A DNA stretch of 64,000 bases from an uncultured Reyranella sp. GTDB taxonomy: Bacteria > Pseudomonadota > Alphaproteobacteria > Reyranellales > Reyranellaceae. Below, piece by piece: positions 17,719 through 25,861 of this stretch. How positions within the stretch are numbered: position 1 is the first letter of the stretch; the number at the start of each line of letters is the position of its first letter. A program made the translations under genes and the position numbers. The notes beneath the pieces are model-generated. The model made no database searches and was not told where the DNA came from. It worked only from the letters and a program-made list of their open reading frames with translations. The stretch is taken from positions 1 through 64,000 of the forward strand of contig NZ_CAMFKM010000011.1 in assembly GCF_945957355.1 (NCBI RefSeq), in the 5' to 3' direction.

Positions 17719-18744
17719 GTGACCGACTTCATCCGCAGCGCCTGCCTCACCTCCTATCCGGAACTCGCCCGGTCGCTGGGGCTCGACCCGCTGCGCCTGC
17801 TGAAGGAGGCCGGCATCGACCGGCGCTGTCTCGACGATCCCGACGTGAAGGTGCCGGCCGGCGGGCTGCGCCGGTTGCTGGAGAACTCGGCGCGCGCCGC
17901 GGCCGCCGAGGATTTCGGCCTGCGTCTCGCCGAGACGCGCTCGCTGTCGATCCTGGGGCCGATCGGGCTTCTGGTGCGCGAGGAGCCGACGGTACGTGAC
18001 GCGCTCCTGTCGCTGATGCGCTACATCCCGCTGCACAACGAATCGCTCGATCTGCGTCTGGAGGAGAGCGGTGGGCTCGCGCTGGCGATCGTCGAGATCC
18101 GCGTGCCGCGGCCGGTGCCGCTGCGCCAGGGCACGGAACTGGCGGTCGGCGTCCTGCATCGCGTGCTGCAGTCGCTGATCGGTCCGCAGTGGCGGCCGTC
18201 CCTTGCCTTCATCCACGAGGCACCGGCCCGCCGCGACACGCACCGTCGGCTGTTCGGCGGCCGGGTCGAGTTCGGGCGCGACTTCAACGGCATCGTCTGC
18301 GAGAGCCGCGACTTCGACCGCCGCATCCCCGCCGCCGACCCGGCGCTCGCGCGCTATGCGCGGCAGCATCTCGAGGCGCTGCTGGCGCGGCCCAACTCGC
18401 TTCTCTCCGACAAGACCCGCGAGTTGGTCTCGCTGCAACTCGCGACCGGGCGCTGCACCGCCGACCTCGTGGCGGGGCAGTTGAACATGAACCGCCGCCT
18501 GCTGCACCGGCGACTGGCGGAGGAGGGGCTGACCTTCACCGGGATCCTGGAGGACGTGCGCAGCGGGATCGTCACCCGCGCCTTGTCGAACACCGACCGG
18601 CCGCTGAGCGCGCTGGCCGACATGGCGGGCTTCTCCTCGCTCAGCGCCTTCTCCCGCTGGTTCCGCGACCGTTTCGGCGCCGCGCCGTCGGCCTGGCGCA
18701 GCAACGCACGGGCGCAACTCCAGGACAGCGTCGGGCGTTATTAG
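17719..18744 (+). CDS. AraC-family transcriptional regulator
   Basis: A 341-residue regulator of the same type as the one at 14738. The N-terminal ligand domain starts SACLTSYPELARSLGLDPLRLLKEAG. The C-terminal DNA-binding part contains LNMNRRLLHRRLAEEG and LADMAGFSSLSAFSRWFRDRFG, then the usual PSAWR end. The start is GTG at 17719. It is divergent to the TauD dioxygenase and Bug receptor unit and is its likely regulator. The direct repeats at 17634-17670 fit its expected binding mode. The inducer is unknown, possibly the compound taken up by the Bug receptor. Confidence 0.9.
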   Translation: MTDFIRSACLTSYPELARSLGLDPLRLLKEAGIDRRCLDDPDVKVPAGGLRRLLENSARAAAAEDFGLRLAETRSLSILGPIGLLVREEPTVRDALLSLMRYIPLHNESLDLRLEESGGLALAIVEIRVPRPVPLRQGTELAVGVLHRVLQSLIGPQWRPSLAFIHEAPARRDTHRRLFGGRVEFGRDFNGIVCESRDFDRRIPAADPALARYARQHLEALLARPNSLLSDKTRELVSLQLATGRCTADLVAGQLNMNRRLLHRRLAEEGLTFTGILEDVRSGIVTRALSNTDRPLSALADMAGFSSLSAFSRWFRDRFGAAPSAWRSNARAQLQDSVGRY

Positions 18745-18830
18745 TCGCAGGAATTGGCCAATTCCGCCTTGGTTTGGCCCGCAGCGCTGCCGATGATGAT
18801 CGTGTGCCCGTGTGGGCTGGAGGGAGAGAA

Positions 18831-19178
18831 ATGCTGACGACCTTTGCGAGGCTTGTGCTTGTTGCGGGCATCGGCATGGCCGCCGCAGCGTGTCAGGGCG
18901 ATGGCTACGGTCCGCCGACCGGCTATCAGCCCGCATACAACAACGGCTATTACGCGCCGCCGCCGCCGCGCTACGCCTATTCGCAGCCCGCGCCGGCCTA
19001 CTACGGCAACCCGGGCTACGGCTACAACAACGGCTACTACAATCAGGGTCCCCGAATGACGACCGTGACCGTCACGAACCGCGGCCAGAACGGCTACGCG
19101 GACCAAGTCGTGCAGCAGCAGGTCGCCTGCGGCAGCCAGTATTACGACGGCTACCGCCAACGCTATGCGCGCTGCTGA
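18831..19178 (+). CDS. Small Tyr/Pro/Asn-rich lipoprotein
   Basis: A 115-residue predicted lipoprotein. The leader LVLVAGIGMAAAAC ends in a lipobox with Cys near residue 21. The next ~55 residues are low complexity, made of Gly, Tyr, Pro and Asn with repeats of the type NNGYY (three copies). The C-terminal ~35 residues hold two cysteines (VACGSQYYDGYRQRYARC) that could form a disulfide. AGGGAGAG precedes the start. The function is unknown; such proteins are usually surface or envelope components. No operon partner is seen. Confidence 0.75.
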   Translation: MLTTFARLVLVAGIGMAAAACQGDGYGPPTGYQPAYNNGYYAPPPPRYAYSQPAPAYYGNPGYGYNNGYYNQGPRMTTVTVTNRGQNGYADQVVQQQVACGSQYYDGYRQRYARC

Positions 19179-19755
19179 CCGGCTCGCTCAAGGCTGCAGC
19201 GAGGCGAGCAATCCCTTGAAGGCGAACGACGCTTCGCTACGACGTCGATCTGGTGCTTCGTGATCCTGCGGGCCTGCTGATCGCTATCGCCCGGTGGCGC
19301 ATGTGATCCGTGAACGGATCGTGCCATTGCATTCATTGCCGCGTGGGCGTTCTTCTTCTCGCGGGTGTCCACTCTCGATCGCGTACCGCCCGACTCCATC
19401 GACAAGGGTATGTATTGCCTCCACGCCTTGGGCCAGACTGTGACCATGGTGATGTTCAGAAGCCTGTTCCCTGGGCTGGTCGCCGCGCAGATCGTCGGCA
19501 TCATGCTGATCGCGCTACGCGTTGTGCCGATCGTATGGTTACCCTTCGCGCTGGTCCCTGCCCGTAGGAACAGCTGCGGCTGAGAAGCGAACATCAGGGT
19601 TACTTGCCGGGAGCAGACAATCCATATCATTTGGATGGCATGGCAGATGAACGGCTGGCGTTGGCGACGGAAGCGACACGCCCAACCACTCGCCCCGATC
19701 ACTCAATCCCGCTAAACACCACTCCCTGTCCTTTGCGCCGGGAGGGGGTGCCTCA
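19179..19755. other. 577-base region without a convincing gene; possible membrane-protein remnant
   Basis: The region between the lipoprotein and the dehydrogenase has no well-supported gene. An open stretch on the + strand from 19314 to 19583 would encode a hydrophobic peptide with two membrane-like segments (AIAFIAAWAFFFS and VAAQIVGIMLIALRVVPIVW), but it has no ATG near its beginning and a TGA just upstream at 19311. A second short hydrophobic stretch precedes it in another frame and ends at the TGA at 19304-19306. This would fit a decayed membrane-protein gene, though chance is not excluded. Confidence 0.35.
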
Positions 19756-20721
19756 ATGAAAAACAGCCCACGAATCATCATCAACTCCGACGTGCTCGCC
19801 CCAGCGGCGCTGGCGTTGCTCGAGGAGCGGGGGGCGGAGGTGCGGATGTTGCCGACGCGGGCCACCGAGGCCGAGATGATCGCGGCGGTGGCGGAGGCGC
19901 CGACGCATGCGATCATGGTGCGTACCACGAAGATCACGCCGGCCGTCTATGACGCCGCGCCGGACTTGCGGGTCGTGTCCAAGCACGGGGTCGGCTACGA
20001 CAATATCGATGTCGAGGCGGCCAGCGCGCGGGGCATCGCAGTGCTGCGAACGCACGGCGCCAATGCCCGCTCGGTGGCCGAGCTGGCGCTGGGCATGATG
20101 ATCTCCGTGCTGCGCTACATGGTGCCGTTCGACACGGCGCTGAAGCAGGGCACCTGGCCGCAATCCGCTTTCATGGGCCGCGAACTGTCGGGCTCGAAGC
20201 TCGGCATCGTCGGCTGCGGCGCCGTCGGCTCCTCGCTGGTCGCGCTGTGCCGGCCGTTCGATCTCGAGATCCGGATCTACGATCCATACATCGCGCCCGA
20301 CGCGGTGCCGGAGGGCGTTGGGCGTGTCCATGTCCTCGACGAGCTCCTGGAATGGGCGGACATCGTCAGCCTGCATTGTCCGCTGACCGAGGAAACCGAC
20401 CGCATGATCGATGCGGCGGCGCTCGCCCGCATGCGCAAGGGCACGTTCCTGGTGAATGCCGGCCGCGGCCCGCTGGTCGACGACGTCGCCCTCGTGGCGG
20501 CGCTGGAGAGCGGCCATCTCGCCGGCGCCGCGCTCGACACCTTCGTCGTCGAGCCGCCCGATCCGAACCATCCGCTGTGGAAGCAGAAGAACGTGGTCTT
20601 CACGCCGCATGTCGGCGGCTCGACGAGGCAATCGCTGGAGCGGGTCGCCGTGCAGGCGATCGAGAACATCTTCTACGTGCTCGACGACGTGCCCCCGCCG
20701 GCGAAGTGCGTGGTGGGGTGA
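19756..20721 (+). CDS. D-isomer-specific 2-hydroxyacid dehydrogenase
   Basis: A 321-residue NAD-dependent dehydrogenase of the PGDH/formate dehydrogenase superfamily. The N-terminal substrate domain ends in VSKHGVGYDNIDVEAASARGIAV. The Rossmann motif is GIVGCGAVGSSL at about residue 155. The active-site set is complete: Arg in NAGRGPLVDD, Glu in VVEPPDPNHPLW and His in FTPHVGGSTRQ. It reduces 2-oxoacids or oxidises D-2-hydroxyacids in the cytoplasm. It lacks the C-terminal ACT domain of serine-biosynthetic PGDH, so the role is probably catabolic. It stands alone, followed by a palindromic repeat. Confidence 0.92.
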   Translation: MKNSPRIIINSDVLAPAALALLEERGAEVRMLPTRATEAEMIAAVAEAPTHAIMVRTTKITPAVYDAAPDLRVVSKHGVGYDNIDVEAASARGIAVLRTHGANARSVAELALGMMISVLRYMVPFDTALKQGTWPQSAFMGRELSGSKLGIVGCGAVGSSLVALCRPFDLEIRIYDPYIAPDAVPEGVGRVHVLDELLEWADIVSLHCPLTEETDRMIDAAALARMRKGTFLVNAGRGPLVDDVALVAALESGHLAGAALDTFVVEPPDPNHPLWKQKNVVFTPHVGGSTRQSLERVAVQAIENIFYVLDDVPPPAKCVVG

Positions 20722-20727
20722 TACAGT

Positions 20728-20828
20728 AAAGGTCCCTCGCTGGCGCTCGGGATGACGATTGGGGTGATTGTAGCGCAGTGCGTCACCACGAAAATCCTGT
20801 CATCCGGAGCGCCAGCGAGGGACCCTTG
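20728..20828. repeat. Palindromic intergenic repeat (GGTCCCTC family), copy 1
   Basis: The left arm at 20731-20756 begins GGTCCCTCGCTGGCGCTCGG. The right arm at 20799-20824 is its reverse complement with one mismatch in 26. A related copy lies at 31138-31230. It occupies the gap between two convergent genes and could fold into a long hairpin, so it may also act as a terminator. Confidence 0.8.
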
Positions 20829-20832
20829 AAGG

Positions 20833-23037
20833 TCACCCCACATCCGGCATCTTCTCCAAAAGCTTGTCGAGGGTGATCGGATAGTCACGGACGCGGATGC
20901 CGGTGGCGTTGTAGATCGCGTTGGCGACGGCGGCGGCGACGCCGCAGATGCCGAGTTCGCCGACACCCTTGGCCTTCATCGGCGAGGACATCGGATCGGT
21001 CTCATCGAGGAAGATCACCTCCTGGTGTGGGATGTCGGCATGCACCGGCACCTCGTAGCCCGCGAGATCGTGGTTGACGAAGAAGCCTTGGCGCTTGTCG
21101 ACCACCAGATCCTCCATCAGCGCCGCGCCCGCGCCCATGGTCATGGCGCCGATCACCTGGCTGCGCGCCGATTTCGGATTGAGGATGCGGCCCGAGGCGC
21201 AGACTGCCAGCATGCGCCGGATGCGCACTTCGGCAGTGGCGGCATCGACGGCGACCTCGACGAAATGCCCGCCGAAGGTCGACAGCTGCGCCTTCTTGTT
21301 GAGGCCGCCGAACTCGATCTCGTCCTCGGCCACCAGCTCAGCCCCCTTGGCCGCCTCGGCCAGCGCGATGGCGCGGTCGCCCGAGCGGACCTGGCCGTCG
21401 GCGAACTCGGCCGCGGCGGCGTTGAGGCCGAGCTTCGCCGTGACCGCCTCGCGCAGCTTCACACAGGCGGCGTAGACGCCGGCGGTCGAGGAGTTGCCGC
21501 CGAACTGTCCGCCCGAGCCCGACGATACCGGGAAGGCCGAATCGCCCAGCCGCACCACGACCCTGTCCAGCGGTACGCCCATCATCTCGGCCGCGGTCTG
21601 GGCGATGATCGTGTAGCTGCCGGTGCCGATGTCGGTCATGTCGGTCTCGACGGTGACGATGCCCTTCCCATCGAGCCGCACGCGCGCGCCCGACTTGATG
21701 ACCGGCGATCCGCGATAGGCGGCCGCCATGCCGAGCCCGACCAGCCAGCGCCCGTCGCGCACTTGCCGGGGCTCGGGCTTGCGCCGGGCCCAGCCGAAGC
21801 GCTCGGCGCCGGTGCGCAGGCATTCGGTGAGCTGGCGCTGGGAGAACCTGCGCTTCGGCTGTTCGGGATCGACCTGGGTGTCGTTGCGGATGCGAAACTC
21901 CACCGGATCGAGGCCGAGCTTTTCGGCCATCTCGTCCATGGCGATCTCGAGCGCCATCATGCCGGGTGCTTCGCCGGGCGCGCGCATCGAATTGCCTTCC
22001 GGCAGATCGAGTTCGGCCAGGCGCTGGCGCGTCAGCCGGTTGGCGCCGGCATAGAGCAGCCGCGTCTGCATGATTGCCGTCTCCGGCTTGCCGCCGGGCA
22101 GGTCGCCCGACCAGCTGTCATGGCCGATCGCGGTCAGCCTGCCGTCCTTGCCGGCGCCGAGGCGAATGCGCTGGATCGTGGCCGGCCGGTGCGTGGTATT
22201 GTTGATCATCAGCGGCCGCTGCAGCGCCACCTTGACCGGCCGCTTCGCCGCGCGCGCGCCCAGCGCCGCCAGCAGCGCGTCGGCACGCACCCACAGCTTG
22301 CCGCCGAAGCCGCCGCCGATATAGGGCGACATCAGGTGGACCTTCTCCTTCGGGATGCCCAGTGTCTTCGCCACGTCGCCGACGCTCCAGGCGATCATCT
22401 GGTTCGAGGTCCAGAGCGAAAGCCGGTCGCCCTCCCAGGCGGCGATGCTGGCGTGCGGCTCCATCATCGCGTGCGACTGGTCGGGCGTGGTGTAGGTGGC
22501 GTCGAGCTGGACGGGGGCGGCGGCGAAGGCTGAGTCGAAATTTCCAACCCGGCTGTCGGCCGGTTCCTCGTCCTTGCCCGAGGGCTTGGCGGAGTCGCGG
22601 GCCGCCGCAAGGTCGTAGGCACCCTTGGCCGGCGCATACTCGACCTCGATCATTTCGGCGGCGTCGCGAGCCTGCTCGAAGGTCTCGGCGACAACCAGCG
22701 CGACGGCCTGGTGGTAGTGCTCGATCTCGGGGCCGCCCAGCAGCTTCGCGGTATTGTACTCGCCCTTGCCGAGCTTGCCGGCGTTCTCCGCCGTGACGAT
22801 CGCCAGCACGCCGGGGGCGGCCTTTGCAGCGGCGAGATCCATCGACGCGATGTGGCCCTTGGCGATGGCCGAACCCAGCACATGGCCATAGGCCGCGTCG
22901 GGCGCCACGTCGTGGCGTTCGTAGGCATAGGGCGCGGTGCCCGTGGTCTTCAACGGCCCGTCGATGCGGTCGGTCGGACGGCCGACGATCTTCAGCCGGT
23001 CGATGGGATTGGTGGTGGCGGGCGTGTCGAATTTCAT
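20833..23037 (-). CDS. paoC: Periplasmic aldehyde oxidoreductase, molybdopterin-binding subunit
   Basis: A 734-residue large subunit of a xanthine-oxidase-family molybdoenzyme, matching the ~732 residues of E. coli PaoC. The N-terminal part has GRPTDRIDGPLKTTGTAPYAYE. The cofactor-binding domain includes GGGFGGKLWVRADALLA, EGNSMRAPGEAPGM and SSGSGGQFGGNSST. The active-site glutamate is expected in KGVGELGICGVAAAVANAI near the C-terminus. It oxidises aldehydes to acids using water. It has no signal of its own and would be carried out by the Tat leader of the iron-sulfur subunit. It is the last gene of the three-gene unit; the maturation chaperone gene paoD is not beside it. Confidence 0.9.
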   Translation of the reverse strand: MKFDTPATTNPIDRLKIVGRPTDRIDGPLKTTGTAPYAYERHDVAPDAAYGHVLGSAIAKGHIASMDLAAAKAAPGVLAIVTAENAGKLGKGEYNTAKLLGGPEIEHYHQAVALVVAETFEQARDAAEMIEVEYAPAKGAYDLAAARDSAKPSGKDEEPADSRVGNFDSAFAAAPVQLDATYTTPDQSHAMMEPHASIAAWEGDRLSLWTSNQMIAWSVGDVAKTLGIPKEKVHLMSPYIGGGFGGKLWVRADALLAALGARAAKRPVKVALQRPLMINNTTHRPATIQRIRLGAGKDGRLTAIGHDSWSGDLPGGKPETAIMQTRLLYAGANRLTRQRLAELDLPEGNSMRAPGEAPGMMALEIAMDEMAEKLGLDPVEFRIRNDTQVDPEQPKRRFSQRQLTECLRTGAERFGWARRKPEPRQVRDGRWLVGLGMAAAYRGSPVIKSGARVRLDGKGIVTVETDMTDIGTGSYTIIAQTAAEMMGVPLDRVVVRLGDSAFPVSSGSGGQFGGNSSTAGVYAACVKLREAVTAKLGLNAAAAEFADGQVRSGDRAIALAEAAKGAELVAEDEIEFGGLNKKAQLSTFGGHFVEVAVDAATAEVRIRRMLAVCASGRILNPKSARSQVIGAMTMGAGAALMEDLVVDKRQGFFVNHDLAGYEVPVHADIPHQEVIFLDETDPMSSPMKAKGVGELGICGVAAAVANAIYNATGIRVRDYPITLDKLLEKMPDVG

Positions 23038-23040
23038 GGC

Positions 23041-24003
23041 TCAGCCCTTCGCTTCGGCCAGCACGGCGGCGAGCGCGCGCTCGGCCAGCGGCAGTTTGAA
23101 CTTGTTCTCTTCGGTGGGCTTCGCGCCGGCGAGCAGCTTCGCCATCACAGGCTTGGCGCCGCGCGACATCTCCGCCTCCGCGTCCTCGCGCCGCCATGGC
23201 TTGGGCGCGACGCCGCCCAACGCCACGCGGCCGCTGCCGTCCGGCTGGACGATGGCGGCGACCGAGACCAGGGCGAAGGCATAGGAGGCGCGGTCGCGCA
23301 CCTTGAGATAGTGATGCGTGCCGCCGGCCGGCTTCGGCAAGGTCACCGCGGTGATCAGCTCGCCGGGCTCGAGCACCGTCTCGATCTCGGGCGTGTCGCC
23401 CGGCAGGCGGTGGAAGTCGGCGATCGGGATGGTGCGCCTCGCACCCTCAGGTTTCACGGTGGGCTTCACGGTTTCCACCGTGGCGTCGAGGACGCGCATC
23501 GCCACCGCCATGTCGGAGGGATGTGTGGCGATGCAGGCCTCGCTGCCGCCCACCACCGCGAGCTGTCGGCTGTAACCGCCCAGCGCCGAGCAGCCACTGC
23601 CGGGGCGGCGTTTGTTGCAGGCCATGTTGGTATCGTAGAAATAGGGGCAGCGCGTGCGCTGGAGGAGATTGCCCGCCGTCGTTGCACGATTGCGCAGCTG
23701 GCCGGAGGCGCCGGCCAGCAGCGCGCGCGACAGGACCGCATGGTCGCGCCGCACCCGCGCATCGGCCGCAAGATCGGTGTTGCGCACCAGGGCGCCGATG
23801 CGCAGGCCGCCGTCCGGTGTCTCTTCGATCCTGTCGAGGCCGAGGCCGTTCACGTCGATCAGATGGTCCGGCGTCTCGATCTGCAGCTTCATGAGGTCGA
23901 GCAGGTTGGTGCCGCCGGCGATGAAGCGGGCGTCCGGCCGGTCCGCGGCCGCGCGGGCGGCTTCGGCGGGTGAGGCGGCGCGCTCGTAGGTGAAGGGCTT
24001 CAT
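23041..24003 (-). CDS. paoB: Periplasmic aldehyde oxidoreductase, FAD-binding subunit with 4Fe-4S site
   Basis: A 320-residue FAD subunit (E. coli PaoB is 318). FAD contacts are in ARFIAGGTNLLDLMKLQIE and in ATTAGNLLQRTRCPYFYD. The segment from about residue 120 contains four cysteines (RTRCPYFYD, MACNKRRPGSGC, EACIATHPSD) in the arrangement that binds the extra 4Fe-4S cluster of PaoB and is absent from ordinary xanthine dehydrogenase subunits. The subunit passes electrons between the iron-sulfur centres. Its ATG overlaps the TGA of the iron-sulfur subunit gene in an ATGA junction, showing translational coupling. Confidence 0.92.
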   Translation of the reverse strand: MKPFTYERAASPAEAARAAADRPDARFIAGGTNLLDLMKLQIETPDHLIDVNGLGLDRIEETPDGGLRIGALVRNTDLAADARVRRDHAVLSRALLAGASGQLRNRATTAGNLLQRTRCPYFYDTNMACNKRRPGSGCSALGGYSRQLAVVGGSEACIATHPSDMAVAMRVLDATVETVKPTVKPEGARRTIPIADFHRLPGDTPEIETVLEPGELITAVTLPKPAGGTHHYLKVRDRASYAFALVSVAAIVQPDGSGRVALGGVAPKPWRREDAEAEMSRGAKPVMAKLLAGAKPTEENKFKLPLAERALAAVLAEAKG

Positions 24004-24656
24004 GCCTTCCTCCCGGCGACTTCGCCGATCGCCTCGACGATGTTGGAATAGGCGCCGCAGCGGCAGATGTTGCCGCTCATGCGCTCGCGCAGTTCGGCAT
24101 CGTCGAGCGGGGGCTTCCCATTGAGGTCGGCGGTGACGTGGCTCGGGATGCCGGCCTCGATTTCCGCGAGCACCGCGACCGCCGAGCAGATCTGCCCCGG
24201 TGTGCAGTAGCCGCACTGATAGCCGTCATGCTTCACGAAGGCGGCCTGCATCGGATGCAGCTTGTCCGGCGTGCCCAGCCCCTCGATGGTGGTGATCTTG
24301 CTACCCTCGTGCATGACCGCGAGGGTGAGGCAGGAATTGATGCGGCGACCGTCGAGGATCACCGTGCAGGCGCCACACTGGCCGTGATCGCAGCCCTTCT
24401 TGGTGCCGCCGAGATGCAGCCCCTCGCGCAGCGCGTCGAGCAGTGTGGTGCGCGTATCGAGCGCGAGATCGCGTGCCTTGCCATTTACGATGAAGGATAC
24501 TTTCGTGGTCGGCGCCGCGGCATTGGAGGATGCCGGTGGGCCAGCCGCGGGCACCTGAGCCCCGGCTCGCGAGGCCACGGCCCCGACTGCGGCCGTGGCG
24601 ACGGTTGCCGCCATCAGGGTGCGTCTTTTCACATCGATTTCGCGGGGAGTGGCCAT
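24000..24656 (-). CDS. paoA: Periplasmic aldehyde oxidoreductase, 2Fe-2S subunit with Tat leader
   Basis: A 218-residue subunit (E. coli PaoA is 229). It begins with a twin-arginine leader, VKRRTLMAATVATAAVG, which exports the assembled enzyme. The plant-ferredoxin-like cluster site is KKGCDHGQCGACTVILDG, and the second 2Fe-2S cluster uses YQCGYCTPGQ and GNICRCGAYSNIVEAI. This placing of the leader on the small subunit is the PaoABC pattern. The start at 24656 has AGGAG seven bases upstream. It is the first gene of the operon paoA-paoB-paoC. Confidence 0.92.
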   Translation of the reverse strand: MATPREIDVKRRTLMAATVATAAVGAVASRAGAQVPAAGPPASSNAAAPTTKVSFIVNGKARDLALDTRTTLLDALREGLHLGGTKKGCDHGQCGACTVILDGRRINSCLTLAVMHEGSKITTIEGLGTPDKLHPMQAAFVKHDGYQCGYCTPGQICSAVAVLAEIEAGIPSHVTADLNGKPPLDDAELRERMSGNICRCGAYSNIVEAIGEVAGRKA

Positions 24657-24779
24657 GGCGGGCTCCTGCTCGGGCTGGGGGCGGGCTCGGTGGCGAACAA
24701 CGCCCCCTTTACCGCCTCGTTGCCCTGCCAAATTCCGCCCCACGTCAGCCGAGAAGAAGAACTGCCTACAGTGACTCTG

Positions 24780-24870
24780 AAAATTGCGCTTATGCAGAAA
24801 TAATAAATTTATAGAGAATATTGATATTCAGAGCCGATTTTTTGCCAATACGCGAAACATGATGACTATT
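24780..24870. promoter_or_regulatory. AT-rich intergenic stretch, likely divergent promoter region
   Basis: This stretch is strikingly AT-rich compared with its surroundings. It contains the palindrome GAATATTGATATTC at 24816-24829. It lies between paoA and the STAS-like gene, so it probably holds promoters for one or both. No specific regulator can be named. Confidence 0.4.
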
Positions 24871-24949
24871 CGTGCCAACTAATTGCAGTATGTCGCCGGG
24901 GAGAGGGTTCAACCGACTACAGGGGCATCTCAGTCAAGGAGTAAGCGTC

Positions 24950-25399
24950 ATGGGTAAGTTGGGTTGGACGATCGATAGGGAGGAAGGGTTGGTCACCGTG
25001 CGCGGCGCGGGCGTTTACGATCTGGCTTTCGCGACTTCCTTGCGGCTGGCCATGTGGGCGGAAGGCACTGTCGGCTATCGCAAGCTGCTGGATCTGAGCA
25101 GAGCCGACATCCGGCTCACCAGCGAAGACCTCGAGACCATGGTCGCCAGTACGCGTTCGGCCGGCGCAACGATCGCGGGACCCATCGCGATCGTGCTGGG
25201 ACAGGATCCTGACCCGCTGTTGCTCGACATGGCGGTTCTGCTCAAGAGCCGTATCGGCAACCGCCGCCGTTTGCGGGTTTTCACAGAAGAGGCGGCGGCC
25301 CGACACTGGCTTTCCTCCGAGGCCGGAATTGCCGAGTTATCGGGCGCGCTTTCCCGCCGCCCGCACCTCGGCGTCGCGAACTTCGCCAGGGTGCGCTGA
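24950..25399 (+). CDS. SpoIIAA/STAS-like small protein
   Basis: A 149-residue protein. It starts after a strong AAGGAGTAA ribosome site; an upstream in-frame codon at 24872 is less likely. The fold pattern suggests an SpoIIAA-like or STAS-like domain: GLVTVRGAGVYDLAF, then GYRKLLDLSRADIRLTSEDLETM, IAIVLGQDPDPLLLDMAVLL and RLRVFTEEAAARHWLSS. A related protein with the same landmarks is encoded at 47267-47662. Such domains are often protein-interaction modules, but no partner is encoded here and the function is unknown. Confidence 0.7.
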   Translation: MGKLGWTIDREEGLVTVRGAGVYDLAFATSLRLAMWAEGTVGYRKLLDLSRADIRLTSEDLETMVASTRSAGATIAGPIAIVLGQDPDPLLLDMAVLLKSRIGNRRRLRVFTEEAAARHWLSSEAGIAELSGALSRRPHLGVANFARVR

Positions 25400-25555
25400 C
25401 CCTGTCTGTCGGCCGCAGGTGAGTCTCCATACTCACCCGGTATGATTCGCCGGCCTGATCTGGATCAAGGAAACATCCGGTCGCGGACATGCAGGATGCG
25501 GCGTGTGAAAATGCTTCTCGGCGTACGATCGATGCAGCCGAGCGGGTGGGAAGCC

Positions 25556-25861
25556 ATGAAAAGAGCCCTCGTCCTGGCGTCGCTGCTGATACCGCTCCCG
25601 GCGGCTGCCCAGACTGTCCAGACCGGGGGCGCGCTCGCTGTTCGGTGGTGCACCGCCTGTCACGTCGTGGAGGCCAGCCAGCGCCTGGCCTCCGACAGTG
25701 CGCCGAGCTTCCGCACCATTGTCGCGCGGACGGACACGACGGCAGCGACGCTCGACCGTTACCTCTCCACCGGGCACACGCTCATGCCCGATTTCTCGCT
25801 GAGCACCCAGGAGCGGGATGCGCTGGTCAGCTATATCCTGAGCCTTCGCCAGAAGCCGTGA
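25556..25861 (+). CDS. Small class I cytochrome c
   Basis: A 101-residue protein with a signal peptide (KRALVLASLLIPLPAAAQ) and one haem-binding motif, CTACH at residues 32-36. The distal methionine is probably in HTLMPDFSLS, about 40 residues later. Length and motifs fit a soluble monohaem periplasmic electron carrier. The start is preceded by GGTGGGAAG. It is transcribed alone; its 3-prime end overlaps the convergent methyltransferase gene by 35 bases. Its redox partner is not evident, though the periplasmic aldehyde oxidoreductase is nearby on the other strand. Confidence 0.85.
   Translation: MKRALVLASLLIPLPAAAQTVQTGGALAVRWCTACHVVEASQRLASDSAPSFRTIVARTDTTAATLDRYLSTGHTLMPDFSLSTQERDALVSYILSLRQKP

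Noticed and set aside
19163..19702. Minus-strand frame of 179 codons in the 19.2-19.7 kb gap
   Set aside because: No ribosome site, no domain, unusual composition; the plus strand has a more protein-like hydrophobic stretch.
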